NCBI GenBank assembly: GCA_001768195.1
Contig: MENI01000088.1
Location: 13,265-77,264, forward strand
Length of the DNA: 64,000 nucleotides
Direction of reading: 5' to 3'
Source: Bacteroidetes bacterium GWA2_40_15
GTDB lineage: Bacteria; Bacteroidota; Bacteroidia; Bacteroidales; VadinHA17
In this document: in pieces, positions 27,894 through 37,651 of the stretch
Layout: each line of letters begins with the position of its first letter
Numbering within the stretch: position 1 is the stretch's first letter
Translations under genes and position numbers: made by a program
The notes under the pieces: generated by a model
What the model was told of the DNA's origin: nothing
Database searches by the model: none
The model's input: only the letters and a program-made list of their open reading frames with translations

Positions 27894-28005
27894 GTGCGGA
27901 TTAGTAGTCTTGTTAAAGAATTACGCTGATAATCCCATCCTGGTGAAAGTCCGGGGATCTGCCGAAGCGCCAGTAATTCGCATCGAGTATGGTAAACAAG
28001 GTCCC
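27894..28005 (+). other. possible 5' fragment of a group II intron
   Basis: The segment starts GTGCGG and about 45 bases on contains CTGGTGAAAGTCCGGGG, a stem with a TGAAAGT loop. A GTGYG 5' end and a nearby GGTGAAAGTCC element are typical of domain I of bacterial group II introns. No reverse transcriptase or domain V/VI is seen, so at most this is a remnant. The identification is by motif memory only. Confidence 0.25.
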
Positions 28006-28037
28006 TCCGATATTATAAGACCTAAATGATTATATGA

Positions 28038-28210
28038 TCATGGGCAATCAAGAACAAACTTTTCCATTGTTCCTGTAACATCACCATTCTGATTTACATG
28101 CAGCTGACACAAAAACATTCCGGATCCTATAACACCATTCGATTTTGAAATTACCTTAAAGGTTTCAACATAAGAACCTGCATCAGAAATCTGCACAAAC
28201 CTTTCATAGC
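28038..28210 (-). pseudogene. orphan C-terminal coding remnant
   Basis: The minus strand holds about 56 codons that read like real protein (YERFVQISDAGSYVETFKVI, then GMFLCQLHVNQNGDVTGTMEKFVLDCP) and end in a TGA at 28038. There is no start codon, and upstream it runs into the antisense of the AraC-type gene. I do not recognise the family. It looks like the last part of a small secreted beta-rich protein whose front was lost. Confidence 0.55.
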
Positions 28211-28211
28211 T

Positions 28212-29605
28212 ATGACCGGTAATCCTGGAAAGGATCAGATAATAGTCAATAAGCTGACTGAAATTGTCAGGGCAAATCTGGGAGATGAAAATTTCGGAAC
28301 TGACGAGCTTTCAAAAGCAACAGACTTAAGTCACCGAAAGATAAGACAGATCCTGAAATCTGCGCAAGGTAAAACCATAAACCAGTTCATTCGGGAAACA
28401 AGGCTCATGAGAGCATTAGAAATGCTTGAAAACGAAGATATTACGGCTTCAGAGGTGGCATATAAAACCGGATTCAGCAGTCCTACATACTTCAACACCT
28501 GTTTCCATACATTCTTCGGATTCCCCCCGGGTGAAGTCAAAAAAAGAAGGTTAAATAGTACTGATAATGACTCTTCTCAGGAGAACCAAGAACTATTTTC
28601 GACTCAGGAGAAGGCAACATGGAAATATATTAGGCCTTTTAAGGCAAAATCTGTTATTTATCTTTCAACCTTCATTATTATTCTCATAATTGCTTCCGGA
28701 GCTTACCTGCTCTTTTCCAAAAATTTTCCCCCCGTTAAAAAGAAGGTAATTTCGATAGCTGTACTGCCATTTAAAAATTTTGGGAACACTCCTGAAGATC
28801 AGTATTTTATTGACGGGATAATGGAGGAGATCCTCACAAATCTTGGAAGGATAAGCGACCTGAGAGTCGTTTCCCGAACGTCGGTTGAACAGTTCCGTGA
28901 AACAATTCTTTCAGCATCTGAGATAGGTAAAAAACTTGATGTTGATTACCTGATGAAGCAATAGAATACTTCAATAAGGCTTTTGAACTGCAAAATGACT
29001 CAATGAACTTTTTTAACCGGTCTGCTTATTTCGAGATGGTTACAGGCAATTTTAACAAGGCTGTTGAATTAGCTCAAAAAAGTTATTCAATAGACTCAAA
29101 CAATAAGGAGTCTCTCAGAGTTCTAGGACTTAGTTACCTTTTCAAAAGACAATATCAGGAATCATCACTCTATTTCAGGAAATTTGCTGAAATATTAATT
29201 GCCATGGGAGAATTTCAAACCGGCAGTATGGTTCCAATCGGATACGCCTGCCTCCGGAATGGTAATAATGAGAAAGCGGAAAAATGGTTCAATGAACAAA
29301 AAGAATTTAGTGAGGTTTCACTTAAATACGGAAGATGGTATTCAGCCTGGGGTTTTGCTGATCTGGACCTTGGCATTATGTATTCATTAAGAGGAGAAAA
29401 GGAAAAAGCATATAAACACCTGAGGAAATTTGCAGATGTTAAAGTATGTCCATTATTTCTCATAACAGATATGAAGTATTCGCCAGTATACGATAGCCTG
29501 AGGAATGACGAAGAATTTCAAGCCCTGTATAAAAACCTCGAAGCAAAATACCAGGCAGAAAGTGAAAGGGTGAGGAAATGGATTGAGAAACAGGGGAAAC
29601 TTTAG
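28212..29605 (+). pseudogene. AraC-TolB-like-TPR regulator with internal deletion and frameshift
   Basis: The first frame (28212-28964) encodes an AraC-type helix-turn-helix (about residues 25-112), a single membrane helix (about 148-168) and the start of a TolB-like domain (ISIAVLPFKNFG...DGIMEEILTNLGRI...RVVSRTSVEQF), then stops after DVDYLMKQ. The next codons in another frame (DEAIEYFNKAFELQ, from about 28962) continue into TPR repeats to 29605. In complete relatives a long stretch follows DVDYL before the TPRs, so several hundred bases are missing and the join is out of frame. The second half could still be translated from an ATG at 29003 but would be a detached TPR fragment. A second remnant of the same family lies at 18541-18758. 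Confidence 0.78.
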
Positions 29606-29661
29606 GAATGACTCATTTTGAAACTACCCTGATCAGGAAAGGGAATATCTGTTTGTACTGC

Positions 29662-30552
29662 TTACTGATACAGCCTCACCCAATCTACAGTCATGCTGAT
29701 CGGAAGTTCTTCAGGATTGGTGATCATTCCCGGCCATTCATGCTCCATCTGCTGGTCGATAAGTAAGTAGAAAGGCTGGTCGAAGGGCCACTGGTAAGTT
29801 CCTGCACCCGGTACTTTTGGATACTCATAGGATTTGATTCCGTTTATTGCATAAACAAGTTTATCAGGGTACCAGCTTACACTGTATACATTATAATCAC
29901 TTGTATCGATTTTAGCAGTTATGGATTTCTTCGGTTCATTTTGCTTCAGCGTTATGGTGTAATGATTGTGTGTGGTCTGGTATGCAAAATCGTCATGATT
30001 AAGTGTTTCCATAATGTCCATCTCTCCATTATGCTGATCGGGATAAATATCCTTTTCCGATAACATCCATATTGCAGGCCACATACCGTAAGCCTGGTCA
30101 AGCTTTGCCCTGATCTCAATCCGGCCGTACTGGAAAGCGAATTTTCCCCAGGAATAAATTCCGCCTGTGAGGTATGGACGGGGATCTCCTGTAAGTGAAT
30201 CGGGATTTATAATTCCCATAAGTCTGATGTTATCATCATCAAACAATACGACTCTCGGATCTGTGGCAGTTATATATCTGAAACAATTAAGGACTTCCCT
30301 CCAGTTCTCAACAGGAACTTTCCATTTTGGAGATTCGAATAGCCCGATCCGTGTCCAGATTGTAGTATCCAAAGATCCTTTATCGAAATCATCCTCCCAT
30401 ACTAATCTCCAGTCAGCCTGATCGTTCCGTCGTTCTTCTTTTTGCACTAACATATAACCATCGGTTAAATCGTAGGGTTTGCTGTAAGATGAACAACCGG
30501 TAACAGCAAATGCTGTAATAACTATTAAAACAAAATGCATTTTCACTTTCAT
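29662..30552 (-). CDS. GH16-family lipoprotein (beta-glucanase/laminarinase-like)
   Basis: About 296 residues from the ATG at 30552, chosen because it gives a lipoprotein signal (VTGC at residue 20); an in-frame start exists at 30633. The GH16 catalytic motif is GEMDIMET with nucleophile Glu177, assisting Asp179 and acid/base Glu182. WPAIWML and the jelly-roll strands around it are also typical, as is the end (TVDWVRLYQ). Such enzymes cut internal beta-1,3 or beta-1,3/1,4-glucans, agarans or carrageenans. The exact substrate is not shown. It lies just downstream of the receptor cluster on the same strand and may be part of it. Confidence 0.9.
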   Translation of the reverse strand: MKVKMHFVLIVITAFAVTGCSSYSKPYDLTDGYMLVQKEERRNDQADWRLVWEDDFDKGSLDTTIWTRIGLFESPKWKVPVENWREVLNCFRYITATDPRVVLFDDDNIRLMGIINPDSLTGDPRPYLTGGIYSWGKFAFQYGRIEIRAKLDQAYGMWPAIWMLSEKDIYPDQHNGEMDIMETLNHDDFAYQTTHNHYTITLKQNEPKKSITAKIDTSDYNVYSVSWYPDKLVYAINGIKSYEYPKVPGAGTYQWPFDQPFYLLIDQQMEHEWPGMITNPEELPISMTVDWVRLYQ

Positions 30553-30748
30553 AACAGACTGGTTTATTTTATGAATATTTCTATGTAGTGATACATCTTT
30601 TAACAAAAATAAGAATTTTCTTCCTGATCTCATTCATTGTTATACAATTGCCTTTAATAGTCGTTGTTGCTCCGGTTCTAGCGGGATGATGTCGCTTCCC
30701 TTTTGCGCCCGGATTAGTTATGGAACTGAGTTATTAAATGAGAATACT

Positions 30749-32926
30749 CTACTCCACTCTTATTATCTTTTTCAGGGAAATCATCTTTCCTTCACCCGAT
30801 ATTCCCTCCACAGCTATTTCATATTCAGATACTATATCTGAGGCGTAGAACTCGATCCTGACATTTCCATTTTTATCCGGTTTTATAGACGGATCCCAGT
30901 AAAGTGTATTCCTGAAGTCAGGTATATGTTCTTCCATAATGGCTGATCCGGAATAATCAGGTGACTTAAATGACCCGACAGGATCAATTACTCTGTAGGG
31001 CATTCTCACTGCATAATCCGGTAATTTTACATTGCTGTAATCGCCCGCTTTTGTAATTAAACTCACAATCCCATGAAAGACATAAATCCCAACCATATAA
31101 TTTGACTTAATAACATCAATCCGTTCAACAAGTTCCGGATCGAGGCCTGCAATGATCGACGGATCCTTAATGATTACACCGTCAACAAGCATTCCCGGAG
31201 TAAATCCGAAATTTCTTCTGGTCACAGGATCTATTATTGTCAGATCACAGACTGTCTTTTTCCTCTTTAATAAAACACCGGGAAGAAGTTCCTGGAAAAC
31301 TTCCTCCATCACAGGCAGGGTAATATAATCTGACATTACAAGTCCGATATCCGGTTTCCCGTAAAACCGGAAAGACTTAACAGGTTGTGTATCAGCAACA
31401 ATTTTGCTGTCTGAAAATGAAGTCTCATAGATTTTATTCACCTGGTAGTTGATCCCCTGTTTCAAAACATGTGAAGGGATCAATCCTCCCGCTGAATCTG
31501 AGAATACTTCAGAATGAGCATATCTTAAGGAAAATGGGGATTCAATGCTTATCCTGTATTTGTCATCCGGATCATCAGGCTGTATTATTAAATCGCTTAC
31601 CGATTCATCAATATTTATCTTAAAACCGAAATTACCAAGGTTATCCGTTCTGGCATACTGAAATGTGGCAACCTTCCCCGGGCTTGACAGAAGAATATAC
31701 TTATTATCAACAGGGATCTCCCGGTCAGCTGATATCAACCTTCCTGTCAGGAAATGATCTTTCCTTTCGACGGGATATTTTAAATCGGTCTGATCACGGG
31801 CAAGTACTTTATCCCAATCAATCCAGTTGCTCCTTGCGGACAATAGCAAACTGTCGATGAACCCGACTGTATATTCTTCGGGTTTTTTACTTCCTGTTAT
31901 TTTCTGTATCTTAATACCGAATTCAGATCCGAATAACAAATAATCATCAATTCCGGTCTTATGGGAATCGGCTATTAAAGGTGAAACTGAAATACTCATC
32001 CGACCCTCATCAACCGCTACTCCCGGTTTATTTTCAATTTCCAGATCGAGTACAATTTTTTCTCTTGTTTTATATTTCAGGGAAGTATTCATTTTCAGCA
32101 GCTCATTGTACTTCTGAGGTGTGTAAATAAATCTTTCGGCTAACGGTCTTAATCCTGTATCAAAGAGGGTAATATGATTCACTCCTGTAAGCAATTTGCT
32201 TTCGGGAACTCTGATAATTGCAGTATCATCAGATATTATCACGGAACTGATATGATTTAATATTCCGTGGGTATGAATGAGAATATATATCATATTCCCG
32301 TAATCTGAACGAAATTCCGGATCTGATCTGATAATCAGCTCAAGCATTCCTGAGCCTGAATTATTTGAGCTTACTTTCAAACCAGAGCCGGATCTGCCGG
32401 AATTAATTCCTTCCGGCTTATTGGCTGAGACGCTATCGTCAGAATAAATTTTCCTCCTGAAAGGTTTTCTGATCAAAGCGTTATAAACCTCGATGTCCTT
32501 CATATAGCAGTTGTAAGGAAGAAAGTTTTTCATCCAGCTTGTGTAAGCCCTGATTGTATAAGTTCCGGAGCTCAGTGTATCAGGAAGCACCATGTGTCCG
32601 GATCCGGAAGCTTTATCAATGAAGATCTTCTTCTGAATTATCGGAAGGTTTTCCGGGCTCAGCAATTCAAAATATGCAATTTTATCATCAAAAACAGGTT
32701 TATTGCTCTTCCTGTCAATAAGATATAAATTGAACCATATATCTTCTCCGGCAATATAAGTATCACGGTCGATGTGAACAAAAATCTCTTCCCTGAAAAC
32801 GGTTTCCGTATACCTGATGAATTTTTGCCTCAGATAATCGGTCATATCCTTTTGCACCTGGGCATAAGAGCAATCAATTGACAGAAAAAGAATAATAAAA
32901 GTGACAGCCGGTTTTACCATTATCAT
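30749..32926 (-). CDS. MG2-domain protein with a C-terminal TonB-plug-like domain
   Basis: A 725-residue secreted protein. The N-terminal part is an MG2 alpha-2-macroglobulin-like domain (FVHIDRDTYIAGEDIWFNLYL). Near residues 545-640 there is a plug-like region (TPGMLVDGVIIKDPSIIAGL...VERIDVIKSNYMVGIYVFHGIVSLIT) as found before beta-barrels in TonB receptors, but no barrel follows. The last 60 residues (LYWDPSIKPDKNGNVRIEFYASD) form a further beta domain. Its start codon overlaps the stop of the DUF4249 gene by one base (TAATG), so they are translationally coupled. It is the last gene of the receptor cluster. Function unproven. Confidence 0.8.
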   Translation of the reverse strand: MIMVKPAVTFIILFLSIDCSYAQVQKDMTDYLRQKFIRYTETVFREEIFVHIDRDTYIAGEDIWFNLYLIDRKSNKPVFDDKIAYFELLSPENLPIIQKKIFIDKASGSGHMVLPDTLSSGTYTIRAYTSWMKNFLPYNCYMKDIEVYNALIRKPFRRKIYSDDSVSANKPEGINSGRSGSGLKVSSNNSGSGMLELIIRSDPEFRSDYGNMIYILIHTHGILNHISSVIISDDTAIIRVPESKLLTGVNHITLFDTGLRPLAERFIYTPQKYNELLKMNTSLKYKTREKIVLDLEIENKPGVAVDEGRMSISVSPLIADSHKTGIDDYLLFGSEFGIKIQKITGSKKPEEYTVGFIDSLLLSARSNWIDWDKVLARDQTDLKYPVERKDHFLTGRLISADREIPVDNKYILLSSPGKVATFQYARTDNLGNFGFKINIDESVSDLIIQPDDPDDKYRISIESPFSLRYAHSEVFSDSAGGLIPSHVLKQGINYQVNKIYETSFSDSKIVADTQPVKSFRFYGKPDIGLVMSDYITLPVMEEVFQELLPGVLLKRKKTVCDLTIIDPVTRRNFGFTPGMLVDGVIIKDPSIIAGLDPELVERIDVIKSNYMVGIYVFHGIVSLITKAGDYSNVKLPDYAVRMPYRVIDPVGSFKSPDYSGSAIMEEHIPDFRNTLYWDPSIKPDKNGNVRIEFYASDIVSEYEIAVEGISGEGKMISLKKIIRVE

Positions 32927-34092
32927 TATTCAGCAAAATTTTGTATGTTTTTATTGTCTTCCTGCCAGAATACCGGTTCTGTATTTGTCCCTCTTACCGT
33001 GCAATCGTAGCAACCTTTTATTTTGGTTATCACCCTGTATCCGGGAGGAGGCACCGGATGATAGTCAATCACCCAGGCAGAGACGCCAAGATTGGGAATT
33101 TCTCCGTAACCGAAAATTGTGTCAGCAACACAGACCCTGTCAGTATATGGGGTTGTAACCCCTAAAAATCTGTCCTTTATGAATAGCCTTTTAGATGAAC
33201 ATGCTGAAACACTGAAATAACCCAGCACCTCTTCATCCGGATCCTCAATACACCATATATTGCCTGGAATGGAAGCAGGTGTAATATCATAAAGTCCACC
33301 GGTTTTTTCAGAAAAGTTCTGCAGTTTCTCCCAGTAGATATATTCATCTTCAGAAAGTGAATACTGGTTTACCAGGATGCTGTATCGTTCCCGTAACCTG
33401 TCTGTCAGGTTTGAAACAAAGTTGAGAGGATACCTGTGAATTCTGTCTTCTTCAAGAGAGGATGTGCTCCTGATATTTATCCTGTCAGAATTATGTGAGT
33501 CCCAGCATTTGCTATTAGGAACAAGATAAGGAAGCATGAATTCCCATGTCTCAGTGTATTCCCATCTGTAGAATTTGCATTTGTTGCCGGGATCATGAGT
33601 ATTCAGATAGATCTGGCAGCCTTCAGCAGGCATACTTCCTATGTAGTTTTCGTTGATCAGAACTTTTTCATAGAACAGGCTGTCGATAGGCGGAACAGGT
33701 TTCATCTCAACAGCAAAAGACTGATATGCCCTGGTCCTGTATGAATCATAGGTGATAATATGCAAGGTATATGAAACCCCCACAATACCCTGAAAATTAG
33801 CCTTATAATTTCCAGCTGAGGTTTCAGACAGACCGTAACTGTTACCCTGATCATCTGAAATTGTTACATTGCATCCTTCAAGAGGTTTCACAGAATTAAT
33901 ACCTCCCAGCGGTAGCGATTTTGAAAGCCTGATATAGTTTGACCCCGGCTGATCAGTAATTAAACCCTCCACAACGAGTATTTCCGGATCTTCTGTTGTT
34001 TCAGGGATAAACTGAGTAACACAACTTACTGTCATAAGCAGTATTGAGAAAATAAGCCCCCTCAGCAGTGTTATTACAATAATCCTGCTCAT
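32926..34092 (-). CDS. DUF4249-family lipoprotein
   Basis: About 388 residues from the ATG at 34092, preferred over 34152 because it makes a lipoprotein signal ending in TVSC. The DUF4249 hallmark is at the N terminus (ILVVEGLITDQPGSNYIRLSKS), followed by a beta-rich domain and a C-terminal Cys-containing end (GCYDCTVRGTN). Members sit in the outer membrane beside TonB receptors and may act as a surface partner replacing SusD. It lies 23 bases after the receptor gene and overlaps the next gene by one base. Confidence 0.85.
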   Translation of the reverse strand: MSRIIVITLLRGLIFSILLMTVSCVTQFIPETTEDPEILVVEGLITDQPGSNYIRLSKSLPLGGINSVKPLEGCNVTISDDQGNSYGLSETSAGNYKANFQGIVGVSYTLHIITYDSYRTRAYQSFAVEMKPVPPIDSLFYEKVLINENYIGSMPAEGCQIYLNTHDPGNKCKFYRWEYTETWEFMLPYLVPNSKCWDSHNSDRINIRSTSSLEEDRIHRYPLNFVSNLTDRLRERYSILVNQYSLSEDEYIYWEKLQNFSEKTGGLYDITPASIPGNIWCIEDPDEEVLGYFSVSACSSKRLFIKDRFLGVTTPYTDRVCVADTIFGYGEIPNLGVSAWVIDYHPVPPPGYRVITKIKGCYDCTVRGTNTEPVFWQEDNKNIQNFAE

Positions 34093-34175
34093 GTATTTAA
34101 TCCTGATTGGATTTTCACTTCCGGGAATGGTATCTAAAGATGTTAATTTCAAAATCAGTCGGGTTTACAAAGTAG

Positions 34176-36908
34176 CTAAAAATCAAAACTGAATGTAACT
34201 GAAGGTATAGCGGTGCTAAAAATTGACAGTTTATACCCGTTTATTCTGTTGTTTTCCTTTGCGAAATAGATTGAGTATACATTTTCTCTGCCAAGAAGAT
34301 TATACACCGAGAATGTCCAGTATGGATGAGCAATCCTTCGTGATTTGAGATTGCCTCCTATTCGTAAGGATATATCAAGCCGCGAATAATCAGGGATCCT
34401 GTATTTGTTCCGGTCAGAATAATGTACAAATAATTTCTTCCCGATATAATATTGTGCAACAGGATAAGTAATAGGGCGCCCTGTACTGTAGGTATAGCCT
34501 GATGAGAAGCTGACCCGGCGCGAAAACAGGTAGTTGAATGTTACTGCCAGATCATGTGGCTTGTCAAAATTAGCCGGGAACCATTGCCCTGAGTTAATAA
34601 TCTCATCAGAAAATAATCCGGTGCTTCGGAGAAAGGTTCTTGCATAAGTATATCCGACAGTGTAGCGGATCTTTCCCTCTGTTTTCTTCAATATTAACTC
34701 AATACCATAAGCTTTACCCTTAACATTTAAAGCATCTTTTTCAATATTCCCGTTCATGATCAGCTTTGTCCCTCCCTTAAAATCAACCATATTTCTTATT
34801 GACTTGTAATACATCTCGGCAGAAGCCTCAACGTTGCTGTTAAACAGCATCTTATAGTAACCGACAGCAACCTGGTTACCTATCTGAGGTTTCAGATAGT
34901 AATCACATAACTTCCAGGTATCGGACGGTGAGATGGAAGCTGAATTTGTCAGAAGATGAAGGTATTGCCGTGTTCTGTTGTAATTCAGTTTCACTGAACT
35001 CTTTTCTGATATCCTGAAGTTGAATGAAATTCTCAATTCCGGACCACCATATTTACTTACCGTCTTCCCTTTTTTAATATTAAGAGTATCAGTTATTGTC
35101 GACAGGGTTCTGGAATAATCCGGATCATAGATCATAAGTGATCGCGGACCGAAAGAATAAAATGACGATAATCTTATTCCGGTATTAACTGACAGAAAAT
35201 CATTCAGCACAAACTTATCATCAATATATAATGCTCCTTCTAAAGCTCTTTCACGGGTAATTATATCGGGGATCACAAGCGATGAATCTCCTGAGGGCAG
35301 ATAAGTCCCCGGAATTACAGAATACTTATTCAGATCGAGCCCGAAATTAAGTTCATGCCTTCCAAGAAACCAGTTAAAGTCAGCTTTCAGTCCTGTACTA
35401 TTGATTTTGTGTGACAATATAAATGCCTCTGTTTTAATATAATCGCTTGATATATCGTAATTATGATGACTGTTATTCAATGAAACTGATGAGAATAATT
35501 TACTGTTGAAGAAATGTCTCCATTTTAAGGCCACAATATTATTGTCATAACTGTAAACAGTATCATAATTGAACCGGAAGGCATCGTGGCTTAAATAGGA
35601 CGAGAGATCTATTTTATTATTTTTATTTAGATCCCATGTCATTTTTCCGTTTACATCATAGAATGATGCCCTGCTTCTGGCAAGAGACGCATTATCGATC
35701 AGATTAAAAATCCAGTTTGAATAAGTGGTCCTGGCAGTAAGGATACCGGTAAGAGTATCTTTGATCAGAGGCCCTTCAACACTCATGTGGGTAGTTATGG
35801 GACTTATACCGGCATTACCTGCAAATTCTTTTCTGTTTCCTTCCTTTGCCCCGATGTCAAGAACAGAAGAGATCCTACCTCCATACCGGGCTGGTATTCC
35901 ACCTTTATAGAGTGTGACATCTTTAATGATATCTGAATTAATTGCTGAAAAGAACCCAAAGAAATGAGATGAATTATAAACAGGAGCACCATATAATAAT
36001 ATAAGGTTCTGATCAGCCGACCCGCCTCTGACATTGAATCCTGCCGATCCTTCACCAGGTGATTGCACTCCGGGGAGTAAAAGGACGTTCTTAATAATAT
36101 CCGGTTCCCCCATCGATGTCGGCATCAGCTTAAATGTAGTTATGTTGATCTTTTCAGCTCCTACCTCAAATCGCTGGATCGTCATGCTTTTCTGTGCTGA
36201 AACAATAGTCTCCTTAAGAGGTATAAGCACACTTGTCATATCAATATTCAATTCTCCCGCACCATAGAGATTAAGGTTTATGACCTTTTCCCTCATCCCA
36301 ATAAAAGAGAACTGCAGTACATGAATACCACGAGGCAGCGCGAGTGAATAAAATCCATGTTCGTTTGAAATTGTTCCAACAGAAAGTTTCTGATTATAAA
36401 TTGTAACTCCGGAAACCGGTTCTCTGGTATCTTTGTTCCGGATATATCCAGTTATAATTACATTCCCGGGCTTATTTCTTTCAGCCGGATTTCCCAGATC
36501 GACTATCGAGGTATCTCTCAGTTTCTGATCATCCCTGTTTGCCGTTATTTCCGTTGGTGCAATAAAATTAGCAGGATCTATACTTTCATTCCCGGAGATT
36601 TTAACAGCGTAGTTCCGTGTAAGTACAACATTGCCATAATCATCAATAAAGTAAAAGATAGATCTACCCTGAAGAAGCTTGTCAAGGATATCCTGTAATG
36701 AATTACTGCCATTATATTCTCCAAGCGTGATATCTCTTACCCAATCATCCTTATAGAAAAATCTGACATTAAGTACCTCCTTCGCTTTTAAAGCAAATTC
36801 ACCGAAAGTAAGACCTCGATAATCCCATGTTACAACATATTTTTCCTGTGCTTTCAGAACTGAAGCAAGGTGTAATAAAATAAAGAGAAGAAAGATACTG
36901 AGCTTCAT
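34176..36908 (-). CDS. TonB-dependent outer-membrane receptor with STN and carboxypeptidase-like domains
   Basis: A 910-residue receptor with signal peptide, STN/secretin-like N-terminal domain (about 25-105), a CarboxypepD_reg-like beta domain (about 150-235, VIITGYIRNKDTREPVSGVTI), a plug (about 255-360, NVLLLPGVQSPGEGSAGFNVRGG) and a 22-strand type barrel ending in VTFSFDF. The STN domain often couples such receptors to anti-sigma factors, but no sigma/anti-sigma pair is in the window. The ligand is unknown. It stands between the 239-residue protein gene and the DUF4249 gene on the same strand with gaps of 12 and 23 bases. Confidence 0.9.
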   Translation of the reverse strand: MKLSIFLLFILLHLASVLKAQEKYVVTWDYRGLTFGEFALKAKEVLNVRFFYKDDWVRDITLGEYNGSNSLQDILDKLLQGRSIFYFIDDYGNVVLTRNYAVKISGNESIDPANFIAPTEITANRDDQKLRDTSIVDLGNPAERNKPGNVIITGYIRNKDTREPVSGVTIYNQKLSVGTISNEHGFYSLALPRGIHVLQFSFIGMREKVINLNLYGAGELNIDMTSVLIPLKETIVSAQKSMTIQRFEVGAEKINITTFKLMPTSMGEPDIIKNVLLLPGVQSPGEGSAGFNVRGGSADQNLILLYGAPVYNSSHFFGFFSAINSDIIKDVTLYKGGIPARYGGRISSVLDIGAKEGNRKEFAGNAGISPITTHMSVEGPLIKDTLTGILTARTTYSNWIFNLIDNASLARSRASFYDVNGKMTWDLNKNNKIDLSSYLSHDAFRFNYDTVYSYDNNIVALKWRHFFNSKLFSSVSLNNSHHNYDISSDYIKTEAFILSHKINSTGLKADFNWFLGRHELNFGLDLNKYSVIPGTYLPSGDSSLVIPDIITRERALEGALYIDDKFVLNDFLSVNTGIRLSSFYSFGPRSLMIYDPDYSRTLSTITDTLNIKKGKTVSKYGGPELRISFNFRISEKSSVKLNYNRTRQYLHLLTNSASISPSDTWKLCDYYLKPQIGNQVAVGYYKMLFNSNVEASAEMYYKSIRNMVDFKGGTKLIMNGNIEKDALNVKGKAYGIELILKKTEGKIRYTVGYTYARTFLRSTGLFSDEIINSGQWFPANFDKPHDLAVTFNYLFSRRVSFSSGYTYSTGRPITYPVAQYYIGKKLFVHYSDRNKYRIPDYSRLDISLRIGGNLKSRRIAHPYWTFSVYNLLGRENVYSIYFAKENNRINGYKLSIFSTAIPSVTFSFDF

Positions 36909-36920
36909 CAGTAAATATTT

Positions 36921-37640
36921 CTATTCATGAAGAATACTGTTGTAAAATTTTATGACAGGAATAAAATTTTCCGGATACTTCTTTGAAATTCTTAACCTGC
37001 TCTTTTTTATATAACTTCTTATTTCATCCCTGCGATCATCAAGAATTGTAAACAGATCTCTTTTGGTGGCCACAATATAGACATTCCCTTCTTTTACCAC
37101 ATATATTTTGTGAGTCTGAAAAAACATATCATATTTGTTGTCAACAGCAAGATTATCAATCTCTTTTTTATACCTGATAAATAATGAAGCTTTACCGGAT
37201 GCAAGAACATTCATGTATCCATTAAAATCTTTCAGACTATCCTGCGGCACATTTGTGAATCTGTAGATCTTATTCTGAAAAAAAAATGAGAAGCTGTCGA
37301 CCATCTCTTTATTTAGCTGAAGCAAAGGTCCTAACACTGTCGGGATTAGTAATTCATCTTCATAAATATCGTATTTAAGACTCAAATTACTGAATGTTTG
37401 TCCTTTTATTGACACCGTACCTGGTAAAGGTTCACCTGTAAAAAGGAATTGATTGTCCCTCACCATAGAATACAGGTTCCTCCATACCCTTCCGTTGTTA
37501 AGGATCTGATTTTCCCTGAGCGAATCCTGGCAGTTTGAAATGCCGGTCAATAATCCTGTGTTTACATGTTGAAGTGTGCAATATGCTTTTGCGCTATGAA
37601 TCAGCATGAAGAATATCAGAATGAAGACACCTCTTCTCAT
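36921..37640 (-). CDS. unknown secreted 239-residue protein of the receptor cluster
   Basis: Complete frame with a signal peptide (about 1-19). The rest is mixed alpha/beta without recognised motifs; it has a basic stretch (DRRDEIRSYIKKSRLRISKKYPE) near the C terminus and several beta strands before it. Its gaps to the neighbouring receptor (12 bases) and plug-protein gene (11 bases) make co-transcription likely. I do not recognise the family. Confidence 0.6.
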   Translation of the reverse strand: MRRGVFILIFFMLIHSAKAYCTLQHVNTGLLTGISNCQDSLRENQILNNGRVWRNLYSMVRDNQFLFTGEPLPGTVSIKGQTFSNLSLKYDIYEDELLIPTVLGPLLQLNKEMVDSFSFFFQNKIYRFTNVPQDSLKDFNGYMNVLASGKASLFIRYKKEIDNLAVDNKYDMFFQTHKIYVVKEGNVYIVATKRDLFTILDDRRDEIRSYIKKSRLRISKKYPENFIPVIKFYNSILHE

Positions 37641-37651
37641 TCATATAAACA

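Larger units (their letters stand above)
27559..28037. other. gene-poor region between hipB and the coding remnant
   Basis: No convincing gene. A plus-strand frame at 27693-27929 exists but has no signs of being a protein gene. Within the stretch are a terminator-like hairpin (27827-27850) and an RNA-like segment (27894-28000) listed separately. Confidence 0.5.

Noticed and set aside
27693-27929. 78-codon plus frame between hipB and the AraC gene
   Set aside because: Aromatic- and Arg-rich composition with no motif; it runs through the terminator-like hairpin and looks like chance.
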